Origin: Portunus trituberculatus
Lineage: Eukaryota; Arthropoda; Malacostraca; Decapoda; Portunidae
DNA length: 64,000 bases
NCBI RefSeq assembly: GCF_017591435.1
Contig: NC_059281.1
Span: 12,195,902-12,259,901 of the forward strand
Direction: 5' to 3'
Notes under the pieces: generated by a model
Seen by the model: only the letters and a program-made list of their open reading frames with translations
What the model was told of the DNA's origin: nothing
Database searches by the model: none
Translations under genes and position numbers: made by a program
Shown: positions 14,095-32,765 of the stretch, piece after piece
Position numbering within the stretch: position 1 is the stretch's first letter
Layout of the letters: every line of letters begins with the position of its first letter

Positions 14095-14775
14095 GTCTAA
14101 TGGTTCCTCGCAATATTGTTACAGGAAGACGGAGATCCATGTGCGTTCTTTACCAGTTTTGGGGACTCGTTATGAGGTTAACCAGTACCGTTATTAGGAG
14201 AGTAATTTGCATGAGATATGACAGGTAATGGGTGAGTGTTTCCCCATCCGTGTCCTCACCTGAGTCTGTCCATACTTCCTCATTACTTGGTCTCACCGTT
14301 CTAAATTTTGGCTGCAGGTAAGATGTTTTAGATGTTTATAAACGTATTTCTTTACTCAAAACTTCCCACTGGTGCGCAAAAACGTGCTATGTGACTGAGG
14401 CTCCTTCGGCTTAGTGGCAACTGATGCGTCACCGTTACACGACATCTAATCTGAATTCTTTAACCGTATGTGGAGGCGGGAGCTCACGGTGGTGGTGATG
14501 GTGGTGGTTAAGTTGTAAGAAAGACTGATATGGAATTTTGAAGATATAGTTCGTTAGGTAAGGAAAAAAAAAAAAAAAAAAGAGCGAGTTGTGTAAGACC
14601 TGCAGACAGCGATAAGAGGTGGCAAGTCATGATACTGTGGTGTTTCACTGCATCCTTTATCTCTTCTTGTTAACGCCTCGCCATCCCTGGGTCTGTTTTT
14701 TTTTTTTTTTTTTTTTTTTCTTTTTTCCTACATTGGACATCAGTTTGACTAATGACTTGGTACTTGAGATTCGGT

Positions 14776-14776
<1 letters not shown>

Positions 14777-14860
<84 letters not shown>
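14777..14860. repeat. (CT)42 microsatellite
   Basis: A very long uninterrupted CT run. A decayed LINE fragment begins immediately after it. Confidence 0.97.
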
Positions 14861-14861
<1 letters not shown>

Positions 14862-15420
14862 GGAAGGAACAGTTTTGGTGTCACTGGTTTTCAATATATA
14901 TTAATGACCTATAGCTAATGGGAATAGTAGCGATGTTTGTAAGTTTGCGGGTGACACGAAGATGAATTAAGTACAAAGGACAATAGTAAAAGGATACAGG
15001 GGATGAGTGGTATTCCTTATGAAACGAGATTGAAGCTGTTAGATCTACATTTCTTAGCTTAGAGAGACGTAGGTGGAGAGGGGACCTGATAGCTGTCTTT
15101 AAGTGGTACAGGTGATACAACAAGTGACGTGACGTAAGCAAAATTCCCAGGATCATTAATTTAGCTAGAACAAAGAAAATGGTTCAAACTTGACCAGATC
15201 AGAGTTAAGAAAGAGATAGGAGGAAATTACCTTTCGAATAGATTGGGAGATAAATGGGATGGACACTGTAATCAGGTTTTTAGTGCTGAATCATAGGAAG
15301 ATTTGAAATTTAATGAATGAGGATGACAGTTGGAAATAGAGAGGTATATATTTTTTCATACAGGGAATGCCACTTGCTTTCTGTAGTATCTTTTATCCTC
15401 TTATGTTCCTATATTTAGAG
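14861..15420 (+). mobile_element. Decayed non-LTR retrotransposon (LINE) fragment
   Basis: Short translated fragments, split by stops and frameshifts, resemble the reverse-transcriptase end of jockey/CR1-type LINEs. A tract near 14885-14915 resembles the IYINDL motif. Around 15010-15105 one can read GIPYETRLKLLDL and then ERRRWRGDLIAVFK, which match the C-terminal region of such elements. No long frame survives. The family assignment is by motif memory only. Confidence 0.6.
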
Positions 15421-15536
15421 CTGCTATCGAGTTGGAAGCATGGCGTCTGTTACTTTGTAAGATTTGTTAGATTAAATGTCACGCTGGATATGCAACAGTC
15501 TTGATCTTAAGCTTGATAAAGTTAAAGGAAATATTG

Positions 15537-15539
<3 letters not shown>

Positions 15540-15596
<57 letters not shown>

Positions 15597-15754
15597 AGGT
15601 CGTAGAGGGATTTTCCTATCTTGGTGACGACATACAATAAAGATAACAGTTGTGTTCTTCACCATGCCTGGAAAACTACAATGTCACTCTCACCGTTACT
15701 TGCACTGCGTCTTTTCATGCACTTCCGTCACCATAACCACCACTATCACCATCT

Positions 15755-15804
<50 letters not shown>

Positions 15805-15980
15805 AAATATTTAGACAACGAAATACAAAAGAATAACGAGAAGGAAAAGAGAAAAAAGGAAGGAAATATTAGGAAAAAAAAGAATGAAGAACGGAGAAAT
15901 AAAGTTGAAAGGAGAAAAAAAAAAGAAAAGAAACGCTGGTCACTTCCCGTTGTAAGTACACGAGGAGGAGAAAAAAAAAT

Positions 15981-16046
<66 letters not shown>
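15540..16046. repeat. Three (GA)n tracts with purine-rich spacer
   Basis: GA runs at about 15540-15594, 15758-15801 and 15982-16046. Between the last two the + strand is almost entirely A and G. Confidence 0.95.
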
Positions 16047-16052
<6 letters not shown>

Positions 16053-16475
16053 CCCCTATAGCCTCCATGACAACTACTACCAATACCTAATGTTCTTTAC
16101 CAATCACTTCTCTCCCCATCTTTCCCTCACCTTACAGTACTCACCCTGACTCTTGTCCATCTAGGCCAGCGTTGTCTGCAGGGGCCTGGGGAAGTTAGGG
16201 TGCGCTTGGGGTAGGAAGGTGGAAGCGAGGATGACTGAGGTGGCGTGTGTCATGATGAGTGGTGAAACATGACTATAGAGAAAGGAGTGGGGAAGAGAAC
16301 TGGGTTGTCTGGCTGTCACTTTTTACTCTTAGTTTGCCCTAGGCTGTTGTGACTTGAAAGATTGGACGAAGCTAATTTTCTTTTATCCATTTGCATGTTT
16401 TTAAGTGTTTTTTGTGAATGTATTTTTTTTTTTCTTTTAGTGTTTGTCAGGGTGGAATCGTTGTTCTATCCTTAA

Positions 16476-16667
16476 TCCCTTCAGTACTGGGACGCTTTTT
16501 TTACCATGAGTTTTGAGTATAATTAGACGATTTTATTGACATGGAAGGCAAAAGAATAATAATCAGAGTCTTCACTATTCTAATCCCCACGTAAGTTTCT
16601 GAAGCTGTATAAAATCATCATATAGTAAGCAGAATGAATATAAAAACGTTTCATGGTACTGAAGAGG
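16476..16667 (-). mobile_element. piggyBac-like MITE, copy 2
   Basis: A 192-base element between TTAA sites at 16472-16475 and 16668-16671. Its end TCCCTTCAGTACTGGGACGC matches the terminal repeat of the copy at 12874. Internally it carries the reverse complement of that copy, including the stretch around CTTCAGAAACT. It is therefore the same family in opposite orientation. Non-coding. Confidence 0.8.
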
Positions 16668-16804
16668 TTAACTTCCAAACAGTCTAGAGTCTGTACCGTC
16701 GCCAGCTCGAAAGAAGAGATGGAGTATTATGATTTGAGTCTTGCATGCTCATTACTCCTTAGTCCATCCCTTTACAAATGCTTCAAGCGAATAAAATGTA
16801 TAGT

Positions 16805-17130
16805 GGCAACTGACTGGCTGATTGACTGATTGTTCTTATTGACTTACTGACTGATTGGCTGGATTATTGATTGTTTTATTGACTGACCGATTGTTAACCT
16901 ACGTATTCCCAATCTACCAACAACATACCGACTGCCTGCCTGATTCCCTAACTTACTGATTATTGTTTTCTCACACTTATTGCTTTCTTTTCTATTTACC
17001 CACTAATTGCTATTATCTATTTGTCTATCTACCAACATAACTGACTGCCTGCCTGACTAACTGACTTCCTGAGTTTATTTGATTGACTAATTGCTTATTT
17101 ACCTACCTATTTACCTGCTTGATTCCATGA
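16805..17130. repeat. Degenerate ACTG/GATT tandem repeat
   Basis: The segment is made of imperfect 4-base repeats such as GACTGATT, with many substitutions. It is probably an old, decayed microsatellite. Confidence 0.65.
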
Positions 17131-17466
17131 CTATTTAGTTCATGGTGCCACAACAAAGTAAAATGGCGTGGTTACCAACTTACTGAGATTGAAGGCGAAC
17201 GCAAGCAGGACACAGCGATTGAGCCTTGTTGATTGCTTGCTTAGTCCATGCAGAGGTTGACGAACTCGGGTTTCCTGCCTCAGTGTCCTCCTGCAGACAT
17301 CGAGGCCGCGAGGCTTGACTTTGAAGTTCACCGTTGAAGTTGCGCTGGTAGTGGTGGTAGTGGCTGTAGTAGTTGTGGTGGTGGTGGTCATCTTTTTCCT
17401 GCTTAAGGTGCCTGGTTTGTCTTTATTTGCCTTCTTTTTTCCTTTTTTTTCCTTGTTCTTTCTTTT

Positions 17467-17629
<163 letters not shown>

Positions 17630-17639
17630 CAAACATTAC

Positions 17640-18462
17640 ATTTCCAGTACCAATACCACTACGCACGCAAGTGCATATTTTTAGCATCTCTAGCCAAGCT
17701 GCTTTACATAATGGTGTGTAAAACTTTCTTGGTAACACAAGAGAAATATTGCGGCCTATGATAAGAGATAGATACAGATAAGCTACATACGCACTACTGC
17801 ACCAGCCAGCAAGTATGTGGAAAACACGTGGAGTAAAGGACATGGAAGTCATTAGCATACCTTATTTGACAAAACTGCTTTTTTTTTTCTATGGATCATA
17901 ATTCTAAAACCCTTCTGCGTTGCACCTTTATTATTTTTCAAAAGTCCTTACTTGAAGTTATGGAGGATATTAAGGATGTTTTGGTTTTTGCGATAGATTA
18001 GCAAGATTTCTACATTATTGACAAGAGAAACACTCTTGATAACCCGGCTCATTATCTCAGTGGCCTTTGAAAATATAGTCATGGTGAGAGATCAAAGCGT
18101 TTCGCAATATGAATCTAACTGTGATGCAAATCTGTAAATGACGTCAAATGCCACGCACTGCCATTGTTGTTATCATTACTAGCCTCTCATTCCGCTGCAT
18201 GACTCACCTCTAACAATAATTGATGTGCAAATACGTCAGATGTCAAGCAAATAGTGTAATACATCAGACAATATACAAAATACTTAGCCATGTTATCAGG
18301 AATATAGAAAAAAGAAGTACTGATAAGAAATATTTTACGGAAGGATCATGAAAAGATTCTACTCATTTGTGGCGAAATATCTGAGTTGGATTAATGAAAA
18401 ACGACTCGGCGAAGGAATTAGTGTAGAATCTTAAGAACGAAATCTCTCTCCGATTTTTGTGG
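17640..18462. other. Gene-free stretch
   Basis: I see no supported feature in this AT-rich interval. Confidence 0.45.
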
Positions 18463-18765
18463 TGCGGAATAGTGTTGGAAAAGCCTTAGTGTTATCCATA
18501 CATCTATTTATGAGAAGCTATGAATTTGTGACTCGTATGAAAAATTGAGCTTAACGAACAAGGAAATAACGAGCCGATATGTACGTTCGAAATGCCTCAG
18601 TGTGATCCATATCTATTTATAAGACGCTATTAATTCATAACTGGTACGAAATATTGAGCTTAACTTAACGAAAAAAAAAGAAACAACGAAAGAATTTGCA
18701 CGGAAAACTTCAAATCAAAAGCTATTCATAAATGTTACGATGCTGTGTATGATGTATGGAAGGCC
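18463..18765. repeat. Degenerate tandem repeat, unit about 120 bp
   Basis: Two diverged units run from about 18463 and 18584, with a partial third near 18738. Shared landmarks are GCCTTAGTGTTATCCATA / GCCTCAGTGTGATCCATA / GCCTTAGTATTATCTCA, a CTATTTAT block and ATTGAGCTTAACGAA. Confidence 0.6.
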
Positions 18766-19058
18766 TTAGTATTATCTCACTATTTAAATATAACATTAGC
18801 TATAGGATGGGTAAGGCTGGCGGTCACGAGGCCAACATGTGATCGTCGCTAGTGTTAGTGACGGGAGCGTGGTTGCCTACATACACTCTACCTACCTACC
18901 TAGTCACTTTTCAATGTAACACCTTTATTTGACTTTCTCCCCCTATATTTCAACTCCTGCGAGGTAAAACAGAACATGCTGGATCGTACCTTTATATAAT
19001 TTGTATTGTATGTACTTTGTGACTGTCGTTGAATGTCAAAGATTTACATTAAGTATTC

Positions 19059-19060
<2 letters not shown>

Positions 19061-19120
<60 letters not shown>

Positions 19121-19220
19121 CAATTTCTAGCATGGCAAACAGGAAATACATTTTTAGCCGTGCACATCACCATCGTTGGAAAAGAAAGTTCGTTCATAGT
19201 TGGTTGAATTTATATGAAGT

Positions 19221-19267
<47 letters not shown>

Positions 19268-19322
19268 GCCAGGACAGTAAAACTCACTTGTTCTTTTTAT
19301 GTCTAAGAGTTAAACGGTTTGT

Positions 19323-19391
<69 letters not shown>

Positions 19392-19572
19392 GTGTTATTT
19401 CAATTTTGCTTGACATAGGTACTGTATCATTTTCTCTTCTTGTTATTATTAGTTGTTTTGTTGTTACAAGTAGCCAGTCAACCTTCATATTTCAACTTTT
19501 TTCACGTTGTTCATTAGTAGTTCAAAGACAGCCATAGGTCACACTGTACGGTACGCTGTCGTACTCTTGTTG

Positions 19573-19611
<39 letters not shown>

Positions 19612-19702
19612 CATCGTAATTTTATAATCGTGCACTAGTTGTTTGTAGATGTTTCCCTTGCTTTGTTCTTATGCTTCGTCTCATGGCCAGAATGTAGCAG
19701 CG

Positions 19703-19750
<48 letters not shown>
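19061..19750. repeat. Microsatellite cluster (GT, CT, GA)
   Basis: GT at 19061-19116, CT at 19221-19263, GA at 19327-19388, GA at about 19574-19609 and GA at 19706-19750. The CT tract and the first GA tract are reverse complements separated by about 63 bases. Confidence 0.95.
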
Positions 19751-19751
<1 letters not shown>

Positions 19752-22504
19752 GTGTGCCTGGCGTACGATATAAAACAAACGTCCCTGAATGGTGCTGAGT
19801 CAGGCAGGCACCACACCACCACGCCACAGGCACCAGCTAGCTACTGGCAGGCAGGGATTAGTGAGCTGGCCTTCCTGCATTCATACCTCCTCCCATGCGT
19901 GCCTTCCTGCTCTTAACACGCAAAACAACACTTGATACACAAAGAGCGCGTCACGGTACAAAAATTAAGAATGCGAGGAAAACTAAGAAGCCATAAGGTT
20001 TACATGCAACTTTCCTTCTAACGCACCATTTGCAGCTCTGTAGTGACATTTGAGCGATGCACGTCTGCTGGCGCCTTCATGGTCACGTGCAGGCCCTTCA
20101 AAAGATGACCTTGTTCAGTGATTAACGGCATACTGGAGGCACTCAGGCACGGAACTACTGGAGCTGCTACAGGAAGTCATTGTCTCGCGGCAGAACACAC
20201 GTGTATGGGAAAGAAGACAAGGGAAAGGAGTGAGACTGGCGGGAGATGAGGCTTAAGTCACGTGGCCCTTTGAAATTCAGTTACGTAATGCCTCTCTTTT
20301 ACATAACAACTTAAGACAGATCGTGTTTTTAATACAGACTTGTTAGAAGTATTACTGATATCCTGAAGTACCAGATTATAACCTACTTTGTGTTGTATTA
20401 TTGTGCCGCTGGTGTCTGGTAGGGCGCGGTGACACAGTACTAGTTGGGAGTTCTCGCGCCACACCGTACATAAACCCAGACAGGCACGCCCAATAAAACA
20501 GTGATTTCCTGTTCTCATTAACTCCGCTTCACGTCGAGTTTTACGTCACCGTGCACGCAGCGCTGAGCATAGTTTCCGTGGGAATTTCTACAGTGACTAT
20601 TCATGTTCCTGTTTTGCCGCCCGCCTCACCTTCGGTTACTATTGGGCGAGTGGGGGAAGGACGAACTCTGCCAGCCCACGTCGTACACGTGATGGCTTGT
20701 CACATGACTCAGGTCTGTGTATGTCGTGGAGAGAGAGAGAGAGAGAATGCCATTTTTCCTCACTGTATATAATCTATAATCGCGTTATAAGCATTAATAT
20801 AACGCAAGAAAACACGCCTATGGAAATAATTCGTATCGAGAGGTACAGTACGTTACCCTCCATAGTGTATAAACATGTGATAAGATAAAGTAAACATACG
20901 AGGACTATAACTGCTACTGCTGCTGCTGATGATGATGATGATGTCCGTCTAGCAGCTATTAGTGTGGTTTGCTTTGGTTTAGCGATTAGGAGTGTAAATC
21001 TAGAAGCCGCGTGGCCTCTGTTACTTGCAATATGTCATGGTAGGAAGCGGTGAGTGGCGGGATTAAGAGCAAGACTAGAATATGAGTTGTATGCTATGAT
21101 AGCCTGTCGCCCTTGCTCTCGTGCAGATAAATGCCTCGGACTTGAGTTACGGTTTCAAGACGGCTCTTGAGTCGGTCTTGGGATACACAATGCTAGTAGT
21201 AACAATACTCATAGGATCTAGAGCTGTTAATAATGTTGCTGGAAGTGTGGAAAACAAGAAGTGACGCGATACCGAAAGGTGCTGAAAAATAAGTTTAAGT
21301 GATTTGGTTGTAGTTTCAAAAGCTGACCGTTCCAAAGTGATGAAGGTTAAAGAAGGGCTCGGAGATTTCAAAGCAACGGAAATGAAGATGCAGTAACAAA
21401 ATGTAAGTCTATAGAAAGTCAAATGAGTTGTGTAATCAGACAGCTGAAGGAAGAAGTAAAAAAAAAAAAAATGCTGTTTGTTATTCATTTATAGCCTTTT
21501 AGGTGTTTATGCGCCACATTTACCCACCGAGCAGCGCTCATGGAAGTGTGGAAGTGTGTCAGCGACTGACGTGTCTACGGTGTTTGTTGAGAAGTGACCG
21601 TATGTTATGAGTGTTCAAATTGCCTACTTCTCTGCCATCATCTCAAAGGATGATTCACACTCAACTAAGCCTTGGTCTCTTTGCAAGCTTGTGTCAGACC
21701 TTGCAATTGAACTATAAGACAACAGTGTACTACTAGGAATAGAGTTATGGACGAGCAAAAAGAATACAATATTAGGTCACTAACCAAGATATTCATGCAG
21801 TGGTTTGGTATATTATGTTAAACTGCCTAATTTAACGGTATTTACCTTCAGCTAAGCTTACTTGATATGACGCCAATCCAAAGGTGGCCTGGCTGTGTTT
21901 GGTCTTCATAAAGGACTAAACATTTCAATTAAAACCAGCTGTCTCTGATATCTACTTCACGCAGCTGCTTAGGGTGGGTGCCTTTAAATGACGAGATTTT
22001 ACTAATTACCTAACTGTAGTAATAAACGGCGAGGAAGTTCACATTTTCGGATACCGTTTAAACGAAATGCAATATATCCAATATATAGATTAGAATTTAT
22101 ATTTACTATAACAGGGAATGCCACGTTTAGGCTTATTAGCACATTGCAGCTTCCTTTACGTTAATATGGTGTTACTAAACCCATCCCAACTGTAATTATA
22201 TTTGCTTTAGTATGTTAATACTCAAAATAAGAGTTTCAACTTATGAGCTACAAATTAATATTTTGCTTATGAAACTATTTGAGTTATTCTTAGATCATGA
22301 CTTCTGTAGCTTCCGAATGCCTACGAAATAAAGGAAATTAAACATGATATTCACTCTACCAACAAATATTTTGTAAAATTACATTGTAGACTTTAACATT
22401 ACAGAAATAGCTAGGCTGGTTGTTATATTAGTGGACAGCACACGACGCCTGGTGGTGACAGCTCGGTAGCAACATTATATCATAGTAAAAGACTTGATTG
22501 TTTA

Positions 22505-22547
<43 letters not shown>

Positions 22548-23251
22548 AGTGCTTGCATAATTGGATTTCTAGGCTTTCAAGATAGATATCCAAGGATGAT
22601 GTAACACGGCTATCAATTAAAAACATCGCGACACAGTTATGGATGCCCCCATCGTGCTTGCGCGGTGTCATGTAAAGCTCTGCGTCCGCAAGGCTCACAC
22701 AAGCTCAGGCCGCTACGCACTAAATGACGCCAGCTGATAACACCCGATCCTCAGTTACGGGAATGTTCTGTTGACCTAAATATCCATGTTTTCCCATTTT
22801 TATAACTTCTAAAATGACACTTACAAGAGAGAGAGAGAGAGAGAGAGAGAGTAGCTGAGGGACTCATGTACTCAGCGAGGGCCGCGCAGCACGTGCCAGG
22901 GATAGTCATTTCTCATCATGACGCGCCACTATTTCAGCTCTTCTGGCTTTCCCGTGCTCCCCTGGGACAATTCCTGTGGCAGCGTCTTGTCGGGTCCAAG
23001 TGGAGTGTTTGAGGGAGTAGTCTATGAAGCAAGCTTAGGGGATGGCGTGGGTTTCCAGGGAAGTCTTGCTTGGGTGTAAAATCCCCACAATGCAGTAAGA
23101 AGCAACGTGACTCTCGGAGAACAGGGCGGCCTTGTTGTGTAGAGTCACTGTCACTGATAGGACAGAGCGCCTCGCAGCTCTCATAGAGATGTGCAGTAGG
23201 TATAACGTGCATGCAGTGTTTCGTGGTGTATGGGCAGTGCCACGGTCCAGA
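19751..23251. other. Intergenic stretch
   Basis: No gene is recognised. It holds small repeats: GA near 20730-20747, CT at 22508-22544, GA at 22826-22852 and an ATG/CTG-type triplet run near 20915-20943. Segments near 20400-20720 and 22860-23210 are less AT-rich, but no exon can be argued from them. Confidence 0.45.

Positions 23252-23323
<72 letters not shown>
23252..23323. repeat. (TA)36 microsatellite
   Basis: An uninterrupted TA run. Tyr-Ile open frames across it are artefacts. Confidence 0.97.
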
Positions 23324-23325
<2 letters not shown>

Positions 23326-24319
23326 TCGGGGGGGGCAGTGCCTCGCCATGTTTAGTCAGCAGCCTTGTCATCACTCGATCTGGCACTGCAAGCTAGATAG
23401 TGCTATACCAACAGTCCAACACACCTGCAGTAGTAGGTACTCTACCGTATGTGCGCCACCCGAGTAAGGATGACCCAGCGTACTCTTGAGAGTACGTGAG
23501 GTCACTCACATATTCATTGTAATTGCATTCATAAAATAAATCTAAAAACATTCTTTGAATTTACTTTGGAAAGATGACAAGATAACAGGTATTTCAATTC
23601 TACCGATGTATAAACTATAAATTCAATACATGCTTGGTCATTGATTGGGGGTCAGAGAATACCTGTTCAGGTAAAAATCTCGTTAGAATGTATATACTAT
23701 ACCTAGTACACTATACATTGGATAAGCTGAGTTATATGCGGACGATTGATCAGCCATACCACTGACTGTAATAGTACTATTAAAAAAAAAAGTCAAAATA
23801 TCATTTTAGAAATGCAGGCTTTCAACTGTTATATAGGCGTTCTGAAGGACACACCAATACAACAAAAGGCAGCGTTGCGTGTTTGTCAGACTTGTAACCA
23901 TTGGGAATGAGAATGATGATGGTATGAAGATTTGAAAGGTTAAGGCACTAATGTTTGTCAGAATCTGGTGACCAGGCGGAGACAATCTGAGTTTGTCTCG
24001 TACATCACTTGATCAGTCGCCGTGCTTCACCTAAAAGAGGATAGCCAGGAAAAGTAAGTTGAGTTGCTGTGACCTTGTAGTGCGGCAGAACCTGGTGGTT
24101 AGCAGTCCTGCCCTCGTGTGTGTGTGTGTGTGTGTAACAAACTGCCACACCTCATAGATATTTACATTTGTGATTTGATACCACAAAATTTACATCCAGT
24201 GAAGTTAGACTTCGGGCTTATGAAAGAATAGAATGACTACCTAGAATTTAACACAAGTGTATAAACAGCCACCAAATATATGCAAAGAAAAGACACCATA
24301 ATATCCTTGAACATCAAAC

Positions 24320-24363
<44 letters not shown>

Positions 24364-24560
24364 AATATAGGGAAAACTTGGACGGAAATTCATTTACAAT
24401 GAAGTAAAGTTATCGTATGTATCAGATAAAAGCATGGAATTGTCATTAGCATTAGCATTTCCATCAATAAGTGTTGTTGTTGTTGTTGTTGTTTTCTTAC
24501 AGAGAGAGAGAGAGAGAGAGAGAGTCATAAGTTACATAATTTCTCAATATGCATTTTAGA

Positions 24561-24600
<40 letters not shown>

Positions 24601-26707
24601 TTCAGTATTGTAGTAATATACCACAGCCATAAGACTACCACTATTCCCCAGCACTTGCGTCATAAACGTTCGTACATTGTATAGTAATATGCAAGCAAAC
24701 ACCAGATGGTCCTTCTTATCATGCAGTTATGAAATAAAAACGATAAAGTAGACTAGAAACCACAAATAAAACAATGCACATACTTGATATCATTGCGATA
24801 AACTGCAGTAACGAAAAGTGGTTTCCGTATACCTTTCGTCTCATCCCGCTTAGGTCCCTTCACAACATCGACCGCATTGAACTGAGAAATGAAAGTCCCG
24901 ACTGTGTGGCAATGGAACGGGAGAGATATACAGGTTCCCTTGGTTCCCTCACAGTATCTGGCAGTGAGTTGGCAGCTCTCACTTGGGAGGGATGTGGTAG
25001 TGTCACGCTCCTCAGAATTCTTCCCTCCCCTTGTCCCAGTTCGATCATGACCCCAGGTAACCTACGGTGTGTTTATGAACGAACTCTAAGCCCCTGTGAA
25101 TCTTTGCGCCTCTGACTGTGTAGTAAACGTTGGTGCGCTGTGTGTGGTGCTTATTTCAGATCACTGCATTGTGTTGATGTAAAGTGTTTGTGTGTATGCG
25201 TGTGTGTTTACCTGTGCTGTCGGCGGCGGTGGTGGTGCCACGGTCTGGATGGTGCTGTACGGAATATTCATCTACCAGCGAGTGATTAACTGAATGAGTG
25301 TGGTCGTAAGGTATTCACGTATTACTTCAGCCATAAAGGTTACTAGGGTGAATCGTTTCCTCCTTTGTGAATAAAGTAGCCGGGGTGAATAATTAAACAC
25401 TTGAGGTTTTTCACTCAAGGGTTAGTTGAAGGGTTGTCACTGAGTCTGATGGTTACGTGACTAGACACAAGCTAGGCCCCAACATTTTGTAACGCATCTC
25501 GTCTTGAATGTTATAAGATTTAAATTATTCTATCTCAATTTAGTGATTAAACAATAATTTTAGAAATTTATAGCGTTGACAAGACTTAAGCTCATCATCA
25601 ATGTGACATTTAAAAGATTATTTATATTGATAGAAAGTTGTATTTTGTCACTTACATTGTGATGATGATTTGCCTATGTGAGAGCAATGGTGAAGTATTT
25701 ACTCTCACTTCTGGCTCCCCATCTTATTTGTCAGGGTGATATGCCTTTGCACATGTATGTAAATGGTGCATAGTCATCCAAAGAAATTAATGATATAATC
25801 TGTACAGTTACAAATCATCCTGCAGTGAATGGTAATGAGAAGTGTTATATTGCACAAGAACCAATTGAAAGCTGTGTGTGGACAGAGGAATATGAGAACA
25901 CCTAAACCAGTTATTCCCATGAGAGCCCTCACAGCTGACAGGAAGGCACCACAGATGATGACCTTGGCACCCATTCATGGTGATGGATAGAAACCACTAA
26001 CACTTTATATGAACACTTCTGACAAGAAAGTACATTCAAAATAGGTTATTTAAATATATGTGGCTGATTCACAGGCACAGTAAATTGATTTGATTCATAA
26101 CAGTCCTTCTTCTCAAGCACCGCAAGGCAAACATTACTCAGACGTATGAATCACAAACACACACCAAGGTTCATGATACCATCCACAGTTACTATGCTAA
26201 TGCCTCCCCATATGCCAATGTTTCTTACAGAAGATTGATGTGTTTCTCAGTGATTGTGTGGTATTTTGCTCATATTATGTTACTTATTGCAGGTGTTGCA
26301 TGGAGGGACAGTAGCAGCAAAATGCAGCATTCTGGGGTTGTTGCATCTCTCATAGCAGTCTCCACAATGGATGCAAGGAGAGAAAGCTGGCTGTTTGATG
26401 GGGTGTGCTATCCAAAACATTATGTTTACAAGATGTAGTGAAAGCATTGTGGGAAAAGAAGTAAAAACGTCTGTGATCCATGTGTAGAAACTGCTGACAG
26501 CGAATGTGCATTTTAGAGAATGAAAATTGGATATTCAAATGCCACAGATACTTTCATAGATAAGGTGCCAGGTGGTATTAGAATTCTGGAAAGAGATAGA
26601 AACATATTTCTGTCTAGAGCTGAGTGGCAAGGTGTTGGGAGAGAGATTGGCAAGCTGTGTGGCATTCTTAGGGTGACAGATGCCTTGAACACTGTGACTG
26701 TTGTGAG
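23324..26707. other. Upstream region of the KEAP1 gene
   Basis: The interval holds GT at 24321-24360, a GTT run at about 24474-24495, GA at 24502-24524 and CT at 24564-24597. It may contain the promoter and 5' non-coding exon(s) of the KEAP1 gene, but I cannot place a transcription start. A 70-codon frame at 26520-26732 overlaps the first KEAP1 coding exon in another frame. I do not recognise it. Confidence 0.4.

Positions 26708-32765
<6,058 letters not shown>

Noticed and set aside
16805..17130. Regularly spaced short repeats considered as a CRISPR-like array
   Set aside because: The repeats are 4-base, degenerate and without spacers, and the DNA is eukaryotic.
24774..25115. 113-codon open frame on the + strand and a 62-codon frame opposite
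   Set aside because: No recognisable domain, no supporting splice pattern and no codon signal I could defend.
25774..26438. Possible transposase or gene remnant upstream of KEAP1
   Set aside because: Several short frames look protein-like, but no catalytic motif of a known family could be found on either strand.
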